A stretch of DNA of 64,000 nt from DRPN01 sp964599235. Lineage in GTDB: Bacteria; Bacteroidota; Bacteroidia; Bacteroidales; VadinHA17. The notes below the pieces were generated by a model, which searched no databases, was not told where the DNA came from, and was given only the letters and a program-made list of their open reading frames with translations. The stretch lies in contig CAZRDX010000046.1 in NCBI GenBank assembly GCA_964599235.1, positions 62,001 to 126,000 of the forward strand. Direction: 5' to 3'. The translations under genes were made by a program, and so were the position numbers. Positions 15,967 to 23,540 of this stretch are shown here, in pieces (position 1 is the first letter of the stretch; each line of letters starts with the position of its first letter).

Positions 15967-16955
15967 CATTGCGAGAACATCTGTTTTTCTTCATTCAGAT
16001 CGAGGAAAGGATATCGTTCCTCCAACCGGAGGACCTTCTCCAGCATCCTCTTCCTGAAGCGCCGGTGATCCTCTGACCCCGGCCGGAAAGGACGATGGGC
16101 TTTTGCCTTTTGAAGTTTCTCCACCTCCTTCATCACCGGCCAGGCCTCGCGGTCGATGACGGCTTCCCGGAAGCGCATCCGCACGTATGCTTCGGCCGTA
16201 TCCGAAAGATGCAGCATATCCGCCGCATAGAAGCGATAGTCACGCAGATCGTCCATCAGGATCTCATAGGCGGGAAAATACCGGATACGGGGGTCCATTT
16301 CCGTGAGACGGTGTACGGCCACGTGCAGCACCGACTTGCTGAGCTGGTTGCCCGTCGCACCGTCCTTCCAGTGGCGGACAGGACTGACGGTGAGGATCAC
16401 CTGCAGGCCGGGCACCATGCCGAACAGCCGCGAAAGCAAGGGCTCCCATTGTTCTGTGATCTCTTCCGGCTGCAACAGTTCGCGTGTAAAGAACGAGGCC
16501 GGCAGCTTATGACAGTTGGCCACCACACGGCCGTCCTTCCGCCACCGGTAGACCCTCGCCGTCCCAAAGGTGATGAAGAGATGATGCAGCTTTCGAAGAT
16601 GTGCGGCACCCTCCTCCAGAACCCTGTTCATCCTTTCCAGCACCTCCTCTTTCTCCTCTCCGGAAAAGGAGGTGTCGTGCATCAGACTGAGCCATTTATC
16701 CTGATACCGCACCAGCTCCTCCCCGGTGAAAGGACGCTGCTCCAGCATCCTCTCCAGCATCGCATGGATGGAAAAAGGATTGTAGAGGGTCCCGAAAGGG
16801 TTCACCATCACAGGCATCTTCAGCTCACGGAGCCAGTCGCCGATGACCGTGGCAAAGCACGATCCCACGAACAGCGCAGATGTCGCATAAGTGAGCTTTT
16901 TCTCCAAAGGCTCAGGTACCACGATGGTCCTGAAGGACATCTCCATCCTCTTCAC
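15966..16955 (-). CDS. GSCFA-domain protein
   Basis: A 329-residue protein of the GSCFA family, named after its conserved start, here 'VGSCFATVIG' at about residues 30-39. Other conserved parts are 'NPFGTLYNPFSI', 'LMHDTSFSG', 'ITFGTARVYR', 'VANCHKLP', 'ILTVSPVRHW', 'YFPAYEILMDDLRDYRFYAADMLHLS'-like blocks and the C-terminal basic helix. The order and the Ser/His/Asp elements resemble SGNH/GDSL-type hydrolases, and the family is thought to act on an unknown ester. It is a common single-copy gene in Bacteroidota. The visible start at 16955 is a GTG; an ATG at 16946 or 16940 is equally possible. It lies 3 bases after the stop of the alpha/beta hydrolase, so the two are co-transcribed. Confidence 0.85.
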   Translation of the reverse strand: MKRMEMSFRTIVVPEPLEKKLTYATSALFVGSCFATVIGDWLRELKMPVMVNPFGTLYNPFSIHAMLERMLEQRPFTGEELVRYQDKWLSLMHDTSFSGEEKEEVLERMNRVLEEGAAHLRKLHHLFITFGTARVYRWRKDGRVVANCHKLPASFFTRELLQPEEITEQWEPLLSRLFGMVPGLQVILTVSPVRHWKDGATGNQLSKSVLHVAVHRLTEMDPRIRYFPAYEILMDDLRDYRFYAADMLHLSDTAEAYVRMRFREAVIDREAWPVMKEVEKLQKAKAHRPFRPGSEDHRRFRKRMLEKVLRLEERYPFLDLNEEKQMFSQ

Positions 16956-16958
16956 CGC

Positions 16959-17813
16959 TTATTCCTGCTTCATCTCTTTCCGTTCGAGGCGGTCGGCCAT
17001 CCAGCCGTAGATGTATTCGAACACCTCATCTCTTTCAGGCTCGTGATGGGTCTCATGGTAGAGTCCTTCGAACAGCTTGAGCTGTACATCGTCGCCTATG
17101 GTGTTTTTCACAAAGGCCTTGCTCCCTGCCGGGTCGGTGATGGGATCGGCGGTACCGTGCACCACCAGGATGGGGACATTCACCTCTCCGCCTTTCATCA
17201 GCTTGCGGCCCATATCGTGGATCTGCAGGTAGAGGGAGGGGGTGATGAGATCATGATTGAGCGGGTCGCTGACATATTTCTCCACCTCTACTGGATCGCG
17301 GGAGATGCCATGGGCATCGAGACGTGTATGGATGGTCAGGGCAGGAGCCACCAGCGACATCAGTCGTACGGCCAGACGCGCCACCCCCGGCATCTCTTTT
17401 CTGAGCTTCAGCCACGGTGAGGTGGCCACCACCCCGTGCAGGGCCAGACACCGCCGCACCGCATACCCCAGCACAAGATTGCCTCCCATGCTGTGACCAT
17501 AAAGGAAAACCGGCTTCTCCGGAAAATATTCCCGGGCCCGCTGCACCAAGATGTCGATATCCTCCATCATCCTCACATAAGAGGGGGAATACCCTCTTTT
17601 CCCCTCGGAACGGCCGTGTCCCCGCAGATCGAAAGTCACCACCGCCATGCCTTTCTCCACGAAACGCACAGCCCAGGGCTCATAACGCGACGAGTGTTCC
17701 CCATGCCCGTGCACCAGGGCCATCACTCCCTGCACCTCATCATCGGGTGACCAATACTGACCGAACAAGGTCAGCCGGTCAACGCTCTTCATCTGGAACT
17801 CTTTGTGTACCAT
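16959..17813 (-). CDS. Alpha/beta hydrolase, monoacylglycerol lipase-like
   Basis: A 284-residue hydrolase, started at the ATG at 17813 because the family begins here with 'FQMKSVDRLTLFGQYW' and an AGGA motif precedes it; the longer frame only reads into the divergent promoter. It carries 'HGHGEHSSRYEPWA' (oxyanion hole), 'FDLRGHGRSEGKRGY', nucleophile serine in 'GHSMGGNL', acid in 'VHGTADPITDP' and the last histidine in 'GLYHETHHE'. This is the 'serine aminopeptidase S33'/lysophospholipase PldB-like group, most of which act on monoacylglycerols or lysophospholipids. No signal peptide is seen, so it is cytoplasmic. It forms a two-gene operon with the GSCFA gene and is divergent from yjbQ. Confidence 0.85.
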   Translation of the reverse strand: MVHKEFQMKSVDRLTLFGQYWSPDDEVQGVMALVHGHGEHSSRYEPWAVRFVEKGMAVVTFDLRGHGRSEGKRGYSPSYVRMMEDIDILVQRAREYFPEKPVFLYGHSMGGNLVLGYAVRRCLALHGVVATSPWLKLRKEMPGVARLAVRLMSLVAPALTIHTRLDAHGISRDPVEVEKYVSDPLNHDLITPSLYLQIHDMGRKLMKGGEVNVPILVVHGTADPITDPAGSKAFVKNTIGDDVQLKLFEGLYHETHHEPERDEVFEYIYGWMADRLERKEMKQE

Positions 17814-17829
17814 CTTGATCCTTTCCCAT

Positions 17830-17860
17830 TTTGAACAGGCCGGAAGAGTTGTTAAATTTG
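17830..17860 (+). promoter_or_regulatory. Promoter of yjbQ-like gene
   Basis: TTTG (17830-17833), 19 bases, TAAATTTG (17853-17860) fits the Bacteroidota housekeeping promoter well and places transcription start about 20 bases before the YjbQ start codon. Confidence 0.6.
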
Positions 17861-17886
17861 GAATTCCGGTTTTTAAATTTAAGAAA

Positions 17887-18291
17887 ATGCGCCAGATAAT
17901 ACAAATCAGCACCCATTCACACAACGATCTCATTGACATCACACCGCAGGTGAGAGCCGTCGTGGCAGAATCGGGTATCCGCGACGGGCTGGTGAACGTC
18001 TATGCGCAGGGGGCCACAGCGGCCATCATGATCCAGGAGAACTGGGACCGCTCGGTACAGCACGATGTGATCACGCTGCTGAGAAAGCTCATCCCACCGG
18101 GGGTGTGGGAACACGACCGGCAGGACAACAACGGCGACGCCCACCTCAAGGCCGGCCTCGTCGGCCCCTCGGAGACCATCCCCCTCATCGACGGTGAACT
18201 GGGCCTCTCCACCTGGCAGAACATCTTCTTCTGCGAATTCGACGGCCCGCGCAGCCGCCGCAACATCGTGGTGACCGTCATGGGCGGGTGA
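17887..18291 (+). CDS. YjbQ-family protein (secondary thiamine-phosphate synthase type)
   Basis: A 134-residue protein, the usual length. Start 17887 fits the promoter and the family's N-terminus. Conserved elements: 'THSHNDLIDIT', 'GLVNVYAQGATAAIMIQEN', 'NGDAHLKAGLVGPSETIPLIDGEL' with the His/Glu site, and 'WQNIFFCEFDGPRSRRNIVVTV' at the end. The family (UPF0047) can replace thiamine-phosphate synthase weakly in E. coli, but its true role is unsettled. A thiamine-phosphate kinase (thiL) lies 13 kb away, not in the same operon, so a thiamine link is only a possibility. It is followed directly by a strong terminator, so it is monocistronic. Confidence 0.88.
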   Translation: MRQIIQISTHSHNDLIDITPQVRAVVAESGIRDGLVNVYAQGATAAIMIQENWDRSVQHDVITLLRKLIPPGVWEHDRQDNNGDAHLKAGLVGPSETIPLIDGELGLSTWQNIFFCEFDGPRSRRNIVVTVMGG

Positions 18292-18326
18292 ACCTCTCCC
18301 CTCTGGCAGGGATTTTGTTGAGGATC

Positions 18327-18358
18327 AAGCCGGAAGCAATGACTCTTCCGGCTTTTTT
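18327..18358 (+). terminator. Rho-independent terminator after yjbQ-like gene
   Basis: AAGCCGGAAG, an 8-base loop and CTTCCGGCTT, followed by a T-run, lie 35 bases after the YjbQ stop and separate it from the AmmeMemoRadiSam cluster. Confidence 0.9.
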
Positions 18359-18389
18359 TCGTAAATTGTAAGGAAAACAACACCGCACA

Positions 18390-19925
18390 ATGAACGGGTG
18401 GAGAACAACGGTGTTAGCACTGATGATCGAGGCCGTGAGCCTGGTATCGTGTAATTCACAAAATGCTACGAAAATGAACGGAGTATCTTTACATAACCGG
18501 CAGCCGGCGGTGGCCGGGAGCTTCTATCCGGCCGATCCTGCCGAATTGACAGGGATGTTACGCACTTTCTTCGAGGAGGCCCCTGAGGCCCGTCTGGAGG
18601 GGGAGGTGGTGGCGCTCATCGCCCCCCATGCAGGGTATGTCTTCTCGGGCGCCGTGGCCGCCGCCTCCTACCGGCAGCTGCCGCGGGACAAACAGTTTGA
18701 CCGCATCTTCCTCATCGGCACGAGCCACTATGTCCATCTTCCGGGAGCTTCCATTTACAACGAGGGCAACTATGAGACCCCGCTGGGAGAGGTGAAGGTG
18801 GACACGGAGCTGGCCACACAGCTCATCCGGGAACACAAGGTCTTCGAGTTCGACCCTTCGGCCCACAGCCGCGAGCATTCGCTGGAGGTGCAGCTTCCCT
18901 TCCTGCAATACTGGCTGAAGAAAGATTTCCGCATCGTGCCCGTCGTGATCGGCACGCAGGACCCCTCGGTGATCCGTAAGATCGCCGGTGCCCTGGCACC
19001 CTATTTCGGCGGCAACAACCTTTTCGTCGTCAGCACCGACCTGTCCCACTATCCCACCTACGACCATGCGAAGGTGGCCGACGAGCATGTGCTGCAGGCG
19101 GTGGTGAGCGGGCGGCCGTCGCAGCTGCTGCAGGCACTGCGCGACAACGAGGCCCGCGGTTATCCCAACCTGCTCACCTCCATGTGCGGCTGGCCGGGCG
19201 TGCTCGCCCTCATGGAGATCACACAGGACAGAAAGGACATCACGTACCACAAAGTCCTCTACCGCAACTCAGGCGATGCCCCCTACGGCGACCACCAGCG
19301 CGTGGTGGGTTATGGCGCCGTGGTGGTGACGATGAAAGAAAAAGAAGAAGGGTCTGACGACTATCTCACCCGCGAAGACAAGCTCACCCTCTTGCGCATC
19401 GCCCGCAAGACCCTGGAGGAACGTATCCGTCACGGACGTCTTCCGGAGATCGACACCACAGGCTTCTCCCGCAACCTGCTGGAGCCGGCCGGCGCCTTCG
19501 TGACGCTGCACACCGCCCGGGGCGAGCTGCGGGGATGCATCGGGCGTTTCCTGCCCGACGAACCCCTCTACCTGGTGGTGCGCGACATGACCGTGGCCGC
19601 CGCCTTGCAGGACTATCGCTTCCCGCCCGTCACCCCCGACGAGGTGGATAACCTCGACATCGAGATCTCCGTCCTGACCCCCCTGAAAAGGATCCACTCG
19701 ATCGACGAGTTCAAGCTGGGCAGGGATGGTATCTACATGGTAAAAGACGGTCGCTCGGGCACCTTCCTGCCGCAGGTGGCCGACGAGACCCACTGGACCA
19801 AGGAGGAATTCCTCGGCCATTGCGCCCGCGACAAGGCCGGCATCGGATGGGACGGCTGGCGCGATGCCGAACTATACACCTATCAGGCGATCGTCTTCTC
19901 CGAGAAAGAAATGTTGGGAAAATAA
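18390..19925 (+). CDS. amrB-amrA: AmmeMemoRadiSam system proteins B and A fused (Memo-AMMECR1)
   Basis: A 511-residue fusion. Residues about 37-315 are a Memo-family domain (system protein B) with the metal-site residues matching human MEMO1: His80 in 'APHAGY', His113 in 'GTSHYV' and Cys266 in 'TSMCGWPG'. Residues about 325-505 are an AMMECR1 domain (protein A) with the family hallmark RGCIG at 381-385. The first 21 residues look like a lipoprotein leader ending in LVSC (Cys21), although a Glu lies within the hydrophobic part; an alternative start at the Met at 18474 would give a cytoplasmic protein. Proteins A, B and a radical SAM enzyme form a widespread set of unknown function; the third member is at 23541. 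Genes follow at 15-base and 52-base gaps, implying one transcript. Confidence 0.88.
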   Translation: MNGWRTTVLALMIEAVSLVSCNSQNATKMNGVSLHNRQPAVAGSFYPADPAELTGMLRTFFEEAPEARLEGEVVALIAPHAGYVFSGAVAAASYRQLPRDKQFDRIFLIGTSHYVHLPGASIYNEGNYETPLGEVKVDTELATQLIREHKVFEFDPSAHSREHSLEVQLPFLQYWLKKDFRIVPVVIGTQDPSVIRKIAGALAPYFGGNNLFVVSTDLSHYPTYDHAKVADEHVLQAVVSGRPSQLLQALRDNEARGYPNLLTSMCGWPGVLALMEITQDRKDITYHKVLYRNSGDAPYGDHQRVVGYGAVVVTMKEKEEGSDDYLTREDKLTLLRIARKTLEERIRHGRLPEIDTTGFSRNLLEPAGAFVTLHTARGELRGCIGRFLPDEPLYLVVRDMTVAAALQDYRFPPVTPDEVDNLDIEISVLTPLKRIHSIDEFKLGRDGIYMVKDGRSGTFLPQVADETHWTKEEFLGHCARDKAGIGWDGWRDAELYTYQAIVFSEKEMLGK

Positions 19926-19940
19926 CCTTCCCCCCAAAGC

Positions 19941-20942
19941 ATGCAAAGCACAACGATCATGAAACACCTGACGGGGCTTATTCTGCTGGTCACAACACTG
20001 GGCTGCGGCCACGGCGCCCCCTCCTCACCGCCGCAGGAGGATCTCTCGATCAGAGAGATCAGTGTCGACGGACTCACGCGCACCTATGCGCTTTATCTGC
20101 CTCCGGGAGGGCAGGACAGGTCAATTCCTCTGGTAATGGTATTGCACGGCGGCGGGGGCAAGATCACCAACATGATAGGCTGGAGCAATCGCCGTAGTCC
20201 TTACAGGCTGTGGATGGAGGTGGCGGAGAAAGAGGGGCTGATCATCGTCTATCCCCAGGCGGTGAACGGCCCCACGGGCCGGCCCAACTGGCACGACTGC
20301 CGTCTGGACGCTGCTGTCCTGCCGGAGGTAGACGACGTCCACTTCCTCACCACCCTCCTCGACACCCTCGCCGCCCGCTATCCCGTCGACACCGACAGGA
20401 TCTACGTCACGGGCATGTCCAACGGCGGCATCATGACCCTGCGTCTGGCCGTGGAGGTGCCGCAGCGGCTCGCGGCGGTGGCCCCGCTGTGCGCTTCCTT
20501 CCCCGACACCTCCGAATGCGGCCTGCCTTCCACCCCTCTGCCCATATTCCTTCTCAACGGCACTGCCGACCCTCTCCTCCCCTACAAGGGGGGAACCATC
20601 GGTAACCCTCCCAGGGCGGAAAGAGGCACGGTCATCCCCGTGGAACAGACCGTAGCTCTCTGGCAACATGTGAACGGCACCGACACCGTCGCCCGGGTCC
20701 GGCAACTGCCCGACCTGGACCCCCACGACGGCAGCACCATCACCCTCCTCACCTATCCCGACCCCCTTGGTAACAACGAGGTGGTCTTCTGCAGGATCAA
20801 CGGCGGAGGACACGCAGCTCCCAGCATCCGTGAACAATACTCCCCCCTCTGGACCAACTACGTGGGACCCCAGAACCACGATGCTGAAATGGTGGAGCTG
20901 GTGTGGGACTTCTTCCGCGACAAGGTACGCCATCCCCGCTGA
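19941..20942 (+). CDS. Lipoprotein esterase of the PHB-depolymerase/feruloyl-esterase family
   Basis: A 333-residue predicted lipoprotein with a hydrophobic leader ending in TTLGC (Cys22; start 19941, or the Met at 19959). The catalytic domain is an alpha/beta hydrolase of the esterase-PHB-depolymerase group: 'YLPPGGQD', oxyanion-loop 'MVLHGGGGK', 'VYPQAVNG', 'DDVHFLTTLLDTLAARY', nucleophile serine in 'GMSNGGIM', acid in 'LNGTADPLLPY' and histidine in 'INGGGHAAP'. Family members split polyhydroxybutyrate, feruloyl or acetyl esters of plant polysaccharides. The lipoprotein leader places it at the outer membrane or periplasm. It lies between the two halves of an AmmeMemoRadiSam locus, and whether it shares that system's substrate is unknown. 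Confidence 0.85.
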   Translation: MQSTTIMKHLTGLILLVTTLGCGHGAPSSPPQEDLSIREISVDGLTRTYALYLPPGGQDRSIPLVMVLHGGGGKITNMIGWSNRRSPYRLWMEVAEKEGLIIVYPQAVNGPTGRPNWHDCRLDAAVLPEVDDVHFLTTLLDTLAARYPVDTDRIYVTGMSNGGIMTLRLAVEVPQRLAAVAPLCASFPDTSECGLPSTPLPIFLLNGTADPLLPYKGGTIGNPPRAERGTVIPVEQTVALWQHVNGTDTVARVRQLPDLDPHDGSTITLLTYPDPLGNNEVVFCRINGGGHAAPSIREQYSPLWTNYVGPQNHDAEMVELVWDFFRDKVRHPR

Positions 20943-20994
20943 CCCCCGGCCGGAGCATTTTATTAACTTTGGATGAAAAGAGAATACGGCAACC

Positions 20995-23475
20995 ATGACG
21001 GGCACTTACCATTTCTGGCCCATCATCACGGGTACCACGGCAGCGTACCTCTTCAGCCTGGCTGCGGTGAGGCTGGGCATCTACCGTCGCCGTAACCATC
21101 ACCACATCTGGAACATCCTGCTGCTGCTCAATTTCCTGGCCACCGCCCTCATCGGCCTGTTGCTGACCTTGCAAGTCAACTACAAATTCCCCCTGACCGG
21201 TGAGGACACCTGGATGCTGGTGCACGTCGATACCGGCATAGCCATGACCATGATCGTTTTCTTCCACCTGGGCTGGCATCTGCGGTATTTTGCCGCCATC
21301 TTCCGCAGGACAAAGACTCCCCCGGAGCAGCCACCACAGGCACTGCCCGGGGATGAGATACCCGGCCACATGCCATTTCTTCCTCTTTTTGCCGTGGGAT
21401 TCTCGGCGATGATCACGCAGCTGGTGATGCTGCGTGCTTTTCTGGCAGTGTTCGAAGGCAACGAGCTGGTGATCGGCATCATCCTGGGTAACTGGATGTT
21501 GCTGACGGCGCTGGGAGGGCGTGCGGGCAGGGCCGCCCGGCGCATGAAGACACCCCGGCAGTTCTTCCGCTCCTCGCTGCTCTGGCTCGGCACCCTCCCT
21601 CTGCTGACGCTGATGCTCTTCTTCGCCCTGAAGGACCAGGTGTTCCTCCCCGGCACACTCACCAGCCTCCCGGCCATCTTCGTGGCTTCGTTCATCCTGT
21701 TGCTGCCGTTCTGTTTCCTCTCGGGCTATGCCTTCACCTTCTTCACCTGGTACCTCTTCCGTCAACGGGGCGGCAACCCTACAGCCCGTGCCTACGCGTG
21801 GGAGTCGGCCGGCAGCCTCGCCGGAGGTTTTCTCTTCAGCTTCGTGCTGGTCTTCCTCCTCGATCCCTTCCATACTCTGACGGTGGTCCTGGCCGGCGAT
21901 ATGGCCTTGTGGGCCTGGCTCACCCTACACGGGAAAGAACACCCTTCCGCCCGGCCGGCCGCCGCGATGGCCCTTGCCGGTGCCCTCCTCCTTTTCCTGC
22001 TGCCTCTCGATCGTTTCTTCCTGGGGTTTCTCTACCCCCACCAGGAGATCGTGGAACACCGCGAGAGCCCCTTCGGCAGCCTGGTGGTAACCCGTACCGG
22101 CGAGCAGATGAACCTCTACGAGAACCACAACCTGGTAGCCACCACTCTCAACGTCACCGCCAACGAGGAAGATGTGCACTATGCCATGGTGCAGCGTCCC
22201 GCCCCGCACAGCGTGTTGCTCCTCTCCGGCGGCATCTCGGGCACCCTCGCCGAAGTGCTGAAATACCCTTCGGTGGAACGGCTCGACTATGTCGAGATCG
22301 ACCCCGCCATCATCCGCCTGGGGAAAAAGTATTTCCCTTTCCCTGAGGACCCGCGGCTGCATGTCATCATCCACGACGGCCGCAGGTACCTGGCCCGCAC
22401 ACAGGAACGCTACGACGTCGTGCTGGTGAACGTCCCGCCTCCCGTGACGGCCCAGCTCAACCGTTATTACACTCTCGACTTCTTCCGCATCGTGCACGAT
22501 CATCTCCGTCAGGACGGCGTGCTCTCTCTGCGTCTTCCCGCCTCACAGAACTACCTGGGAGAGGAGGAAAGCGACATCAACGCACTGCTCCTTGCCACGC
22601 TCCGCCGCGTGTTCCCCCACGTGGTGATCGTCCCGGGCGAGAAGAACTATTTCCTCGCCTCCGATGCCCCGCTGAGCCTCGACATCGCCAGACTGGTGAC
22701 GGAGAGAGGTATTGATAACCGGTATGTCTCGCCCTATTATCTGATGGACGACCTCCTGAAGATGCGCAGTGCACAGATCATGGCCTCGCTGCAGCTGCCG
22801 GAGCGGGTGAACAGCGACCGCGATCCCCGGGCTTACTTCGACCAGATCGCGGTATGGCTGAGCTACTACCGTGCCGACACCCGTCTGCTCATTCTCTTCC
22901 TGGCGCTTTTCTTCCTCTTTTTCGTGGTCCGTTCGGGTGTATACGGGCGGGTGATCTTCGCCGGGGGTGTGGCGGCCGCCGCGGCCGAGGTGCTGCTCCT
23001 CTTCCTCTTTGAGACGGTCTACGGCTATCTCTATCTGATGACGGGCATCCTGGTGACCCTCTTCATGGCGGGCATGGCGTGGGGGGCCCGCCCCCCTGAG
23101 GAGGCTGCTGCCACGGTCCGCTCCTTCCTGCGCACGGCTCTGCTGCTGGCACTGGCGATGTCGCTGCTGCCCCTGCTGGCATGGGTGCTGCGTCGTCTGG
23201 ACGTGCTGCCTCTCGCCGGCGAGATGCTCCTCTTTCTTTACACGCTGGCTTACGGTTACGGCGTGGGGCGTCTTTTCCGCGAGGGAAGCCTGCTGGAGAA
23301 GGGTGACGCCGGCCACATCGCCTCCCGGCTCTACAGCGCCGACGTGGCCGGCGGCGCCCTCGGCGCCCTCAGCGTGGCCACCCTCCTACTCCCCCTGGCC
23401 GGCATCACCACCACCGCCCTCCTCCTGGCTACCCTCCTGCTCCTCACCTCGGCCGCGGCGGCCGCCACAAAATGA
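20995..23475 (+). CDS. Membrane protein: possible haem-b module fused to aminopropyltransferase-like domain
   Basis: An 826-residue multi-pass protein. Residues 1-105 hold three helices with histidines (35-37, 77, 91, 95) spaced like DUF4405/cytochrome-b haem ligands. Residues about 126-345 are the transmembrane bundle typical of membrane-fused spermidine synthases ('SAMITQLVMLRAFLAVFEGNE'-like, 'YAWESAGSLAGGF'). Residues about 355-590 are a Rossmann domain with the SAM-type loop 'LSGGISGTLAEVLK' (410-423), the acidic strand end 'VEIDP' (433-437) and 'HDGRRYL'. Where aminopropyltransferases have DxPDP with two catalytic Asp, this protein has NVPPP (479-483), so neither Asp remains. The C-terminal 210 residues are more membrane helices. 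It sits between the AmrAB fusion and AmrS; ordinary spermidine synthesis is unlikely. Confidence 0.75.
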   Translation: MTGTYHFWPIITGTTAAYLFSLAAVRLGIYRRRNHHHIWNILLLLNFLATALIGLLLTLQVNYKFPLTGEDTWMLVHVDTGIAMTMIVFFHLGWHLRYFAAIFRRTKTPPEQPPQALPGDEIPGHMPFLPLFAVGFSAMITQLVMLRAFLAVFEGNELVIGIILGNWMLLTALGGRAGRAARRMKTPRQFFRSSLLWLGTLPLLTLMLFFALKDQVFLPGTLTSLPAIFVASFILLLPFCFLSGYAFTFFTWYLFRQRGGNPTARAYAWESAGSLAGGFLFSFVLVFLLDPFHTLTVVLAGDMALWAWLTLHGKEHPSARPAAAMALAGALLLFLLPLDRFFLGFLYPHQEIVEHRESPFGSLVVTRTGEQMNLYENHNLVATTLNVTANEEDVHYAMVQRPAPHSVLLLSGGISGTLAEVLKYPSVERLDYVEIDPAIIRLGKKYFPFPEDPRLHVIIHDGRRYLARTQERYDVVLVNVPPPVTAQLNRYYTLDFFRIVHDHLRQDGVLSLRLPASQNYLGEEESDINALLLATLRRVFPHVVIVPGEKNYFLASDAPLSLDIARLVTERGIDNRYVSPYYLMDDLLKMRSAQIMASLQLPERVNSDRDPRAYFDQIAVWLSYYRADTRLLILFLALFFLFFVVRSGVYGRVIFAGGVAAAAAEVLLLFLFETVYGYLYLMTGILVTLFMAGMAWGARPPEEAAATVRSFLRTALLLALAMSLLPLLAWVLRRLDVLPLAGEMLLFLYTLAYGYGVGRLFREGSLLEKGDAGHIASRLYSADVAGGALGALSVATLLLPLAGITTTALLLATLLLLTSAAAAATK

Positions 23476-23523
23476 AACACAGCCGCACAGCGGAAAGAAA
23501 AATTTCCTAACTTTTCCTTTCCT

Positions 23524-23536
23524 GAAAGGAGGTGAT
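23524..23536 (+). promoter_or_regulatory. Exceptionally strong Shine-Dalgarno sequence of amrS
   Basis: GAAAGGAGGTGAT matches the complement of the 3' end of 16S rRNA over 13 bases. It sets the start at the ATG at 23541, seven bases after the GGAGG core, and not at the in-frame codons at 23532 or 23535 that lie inside it. Neighbouring genes have no comparable site. Confidence 0.85.
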
Positions 23537-23540
23537 GACC

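Noticed and set aside
17887..18291. Thiamine operon with riboswitch joining YjbQ and ThiL
   Set aside because: The genes lie 13 kb apart with separate promoters, and no TPP-type leader was recognised before either.
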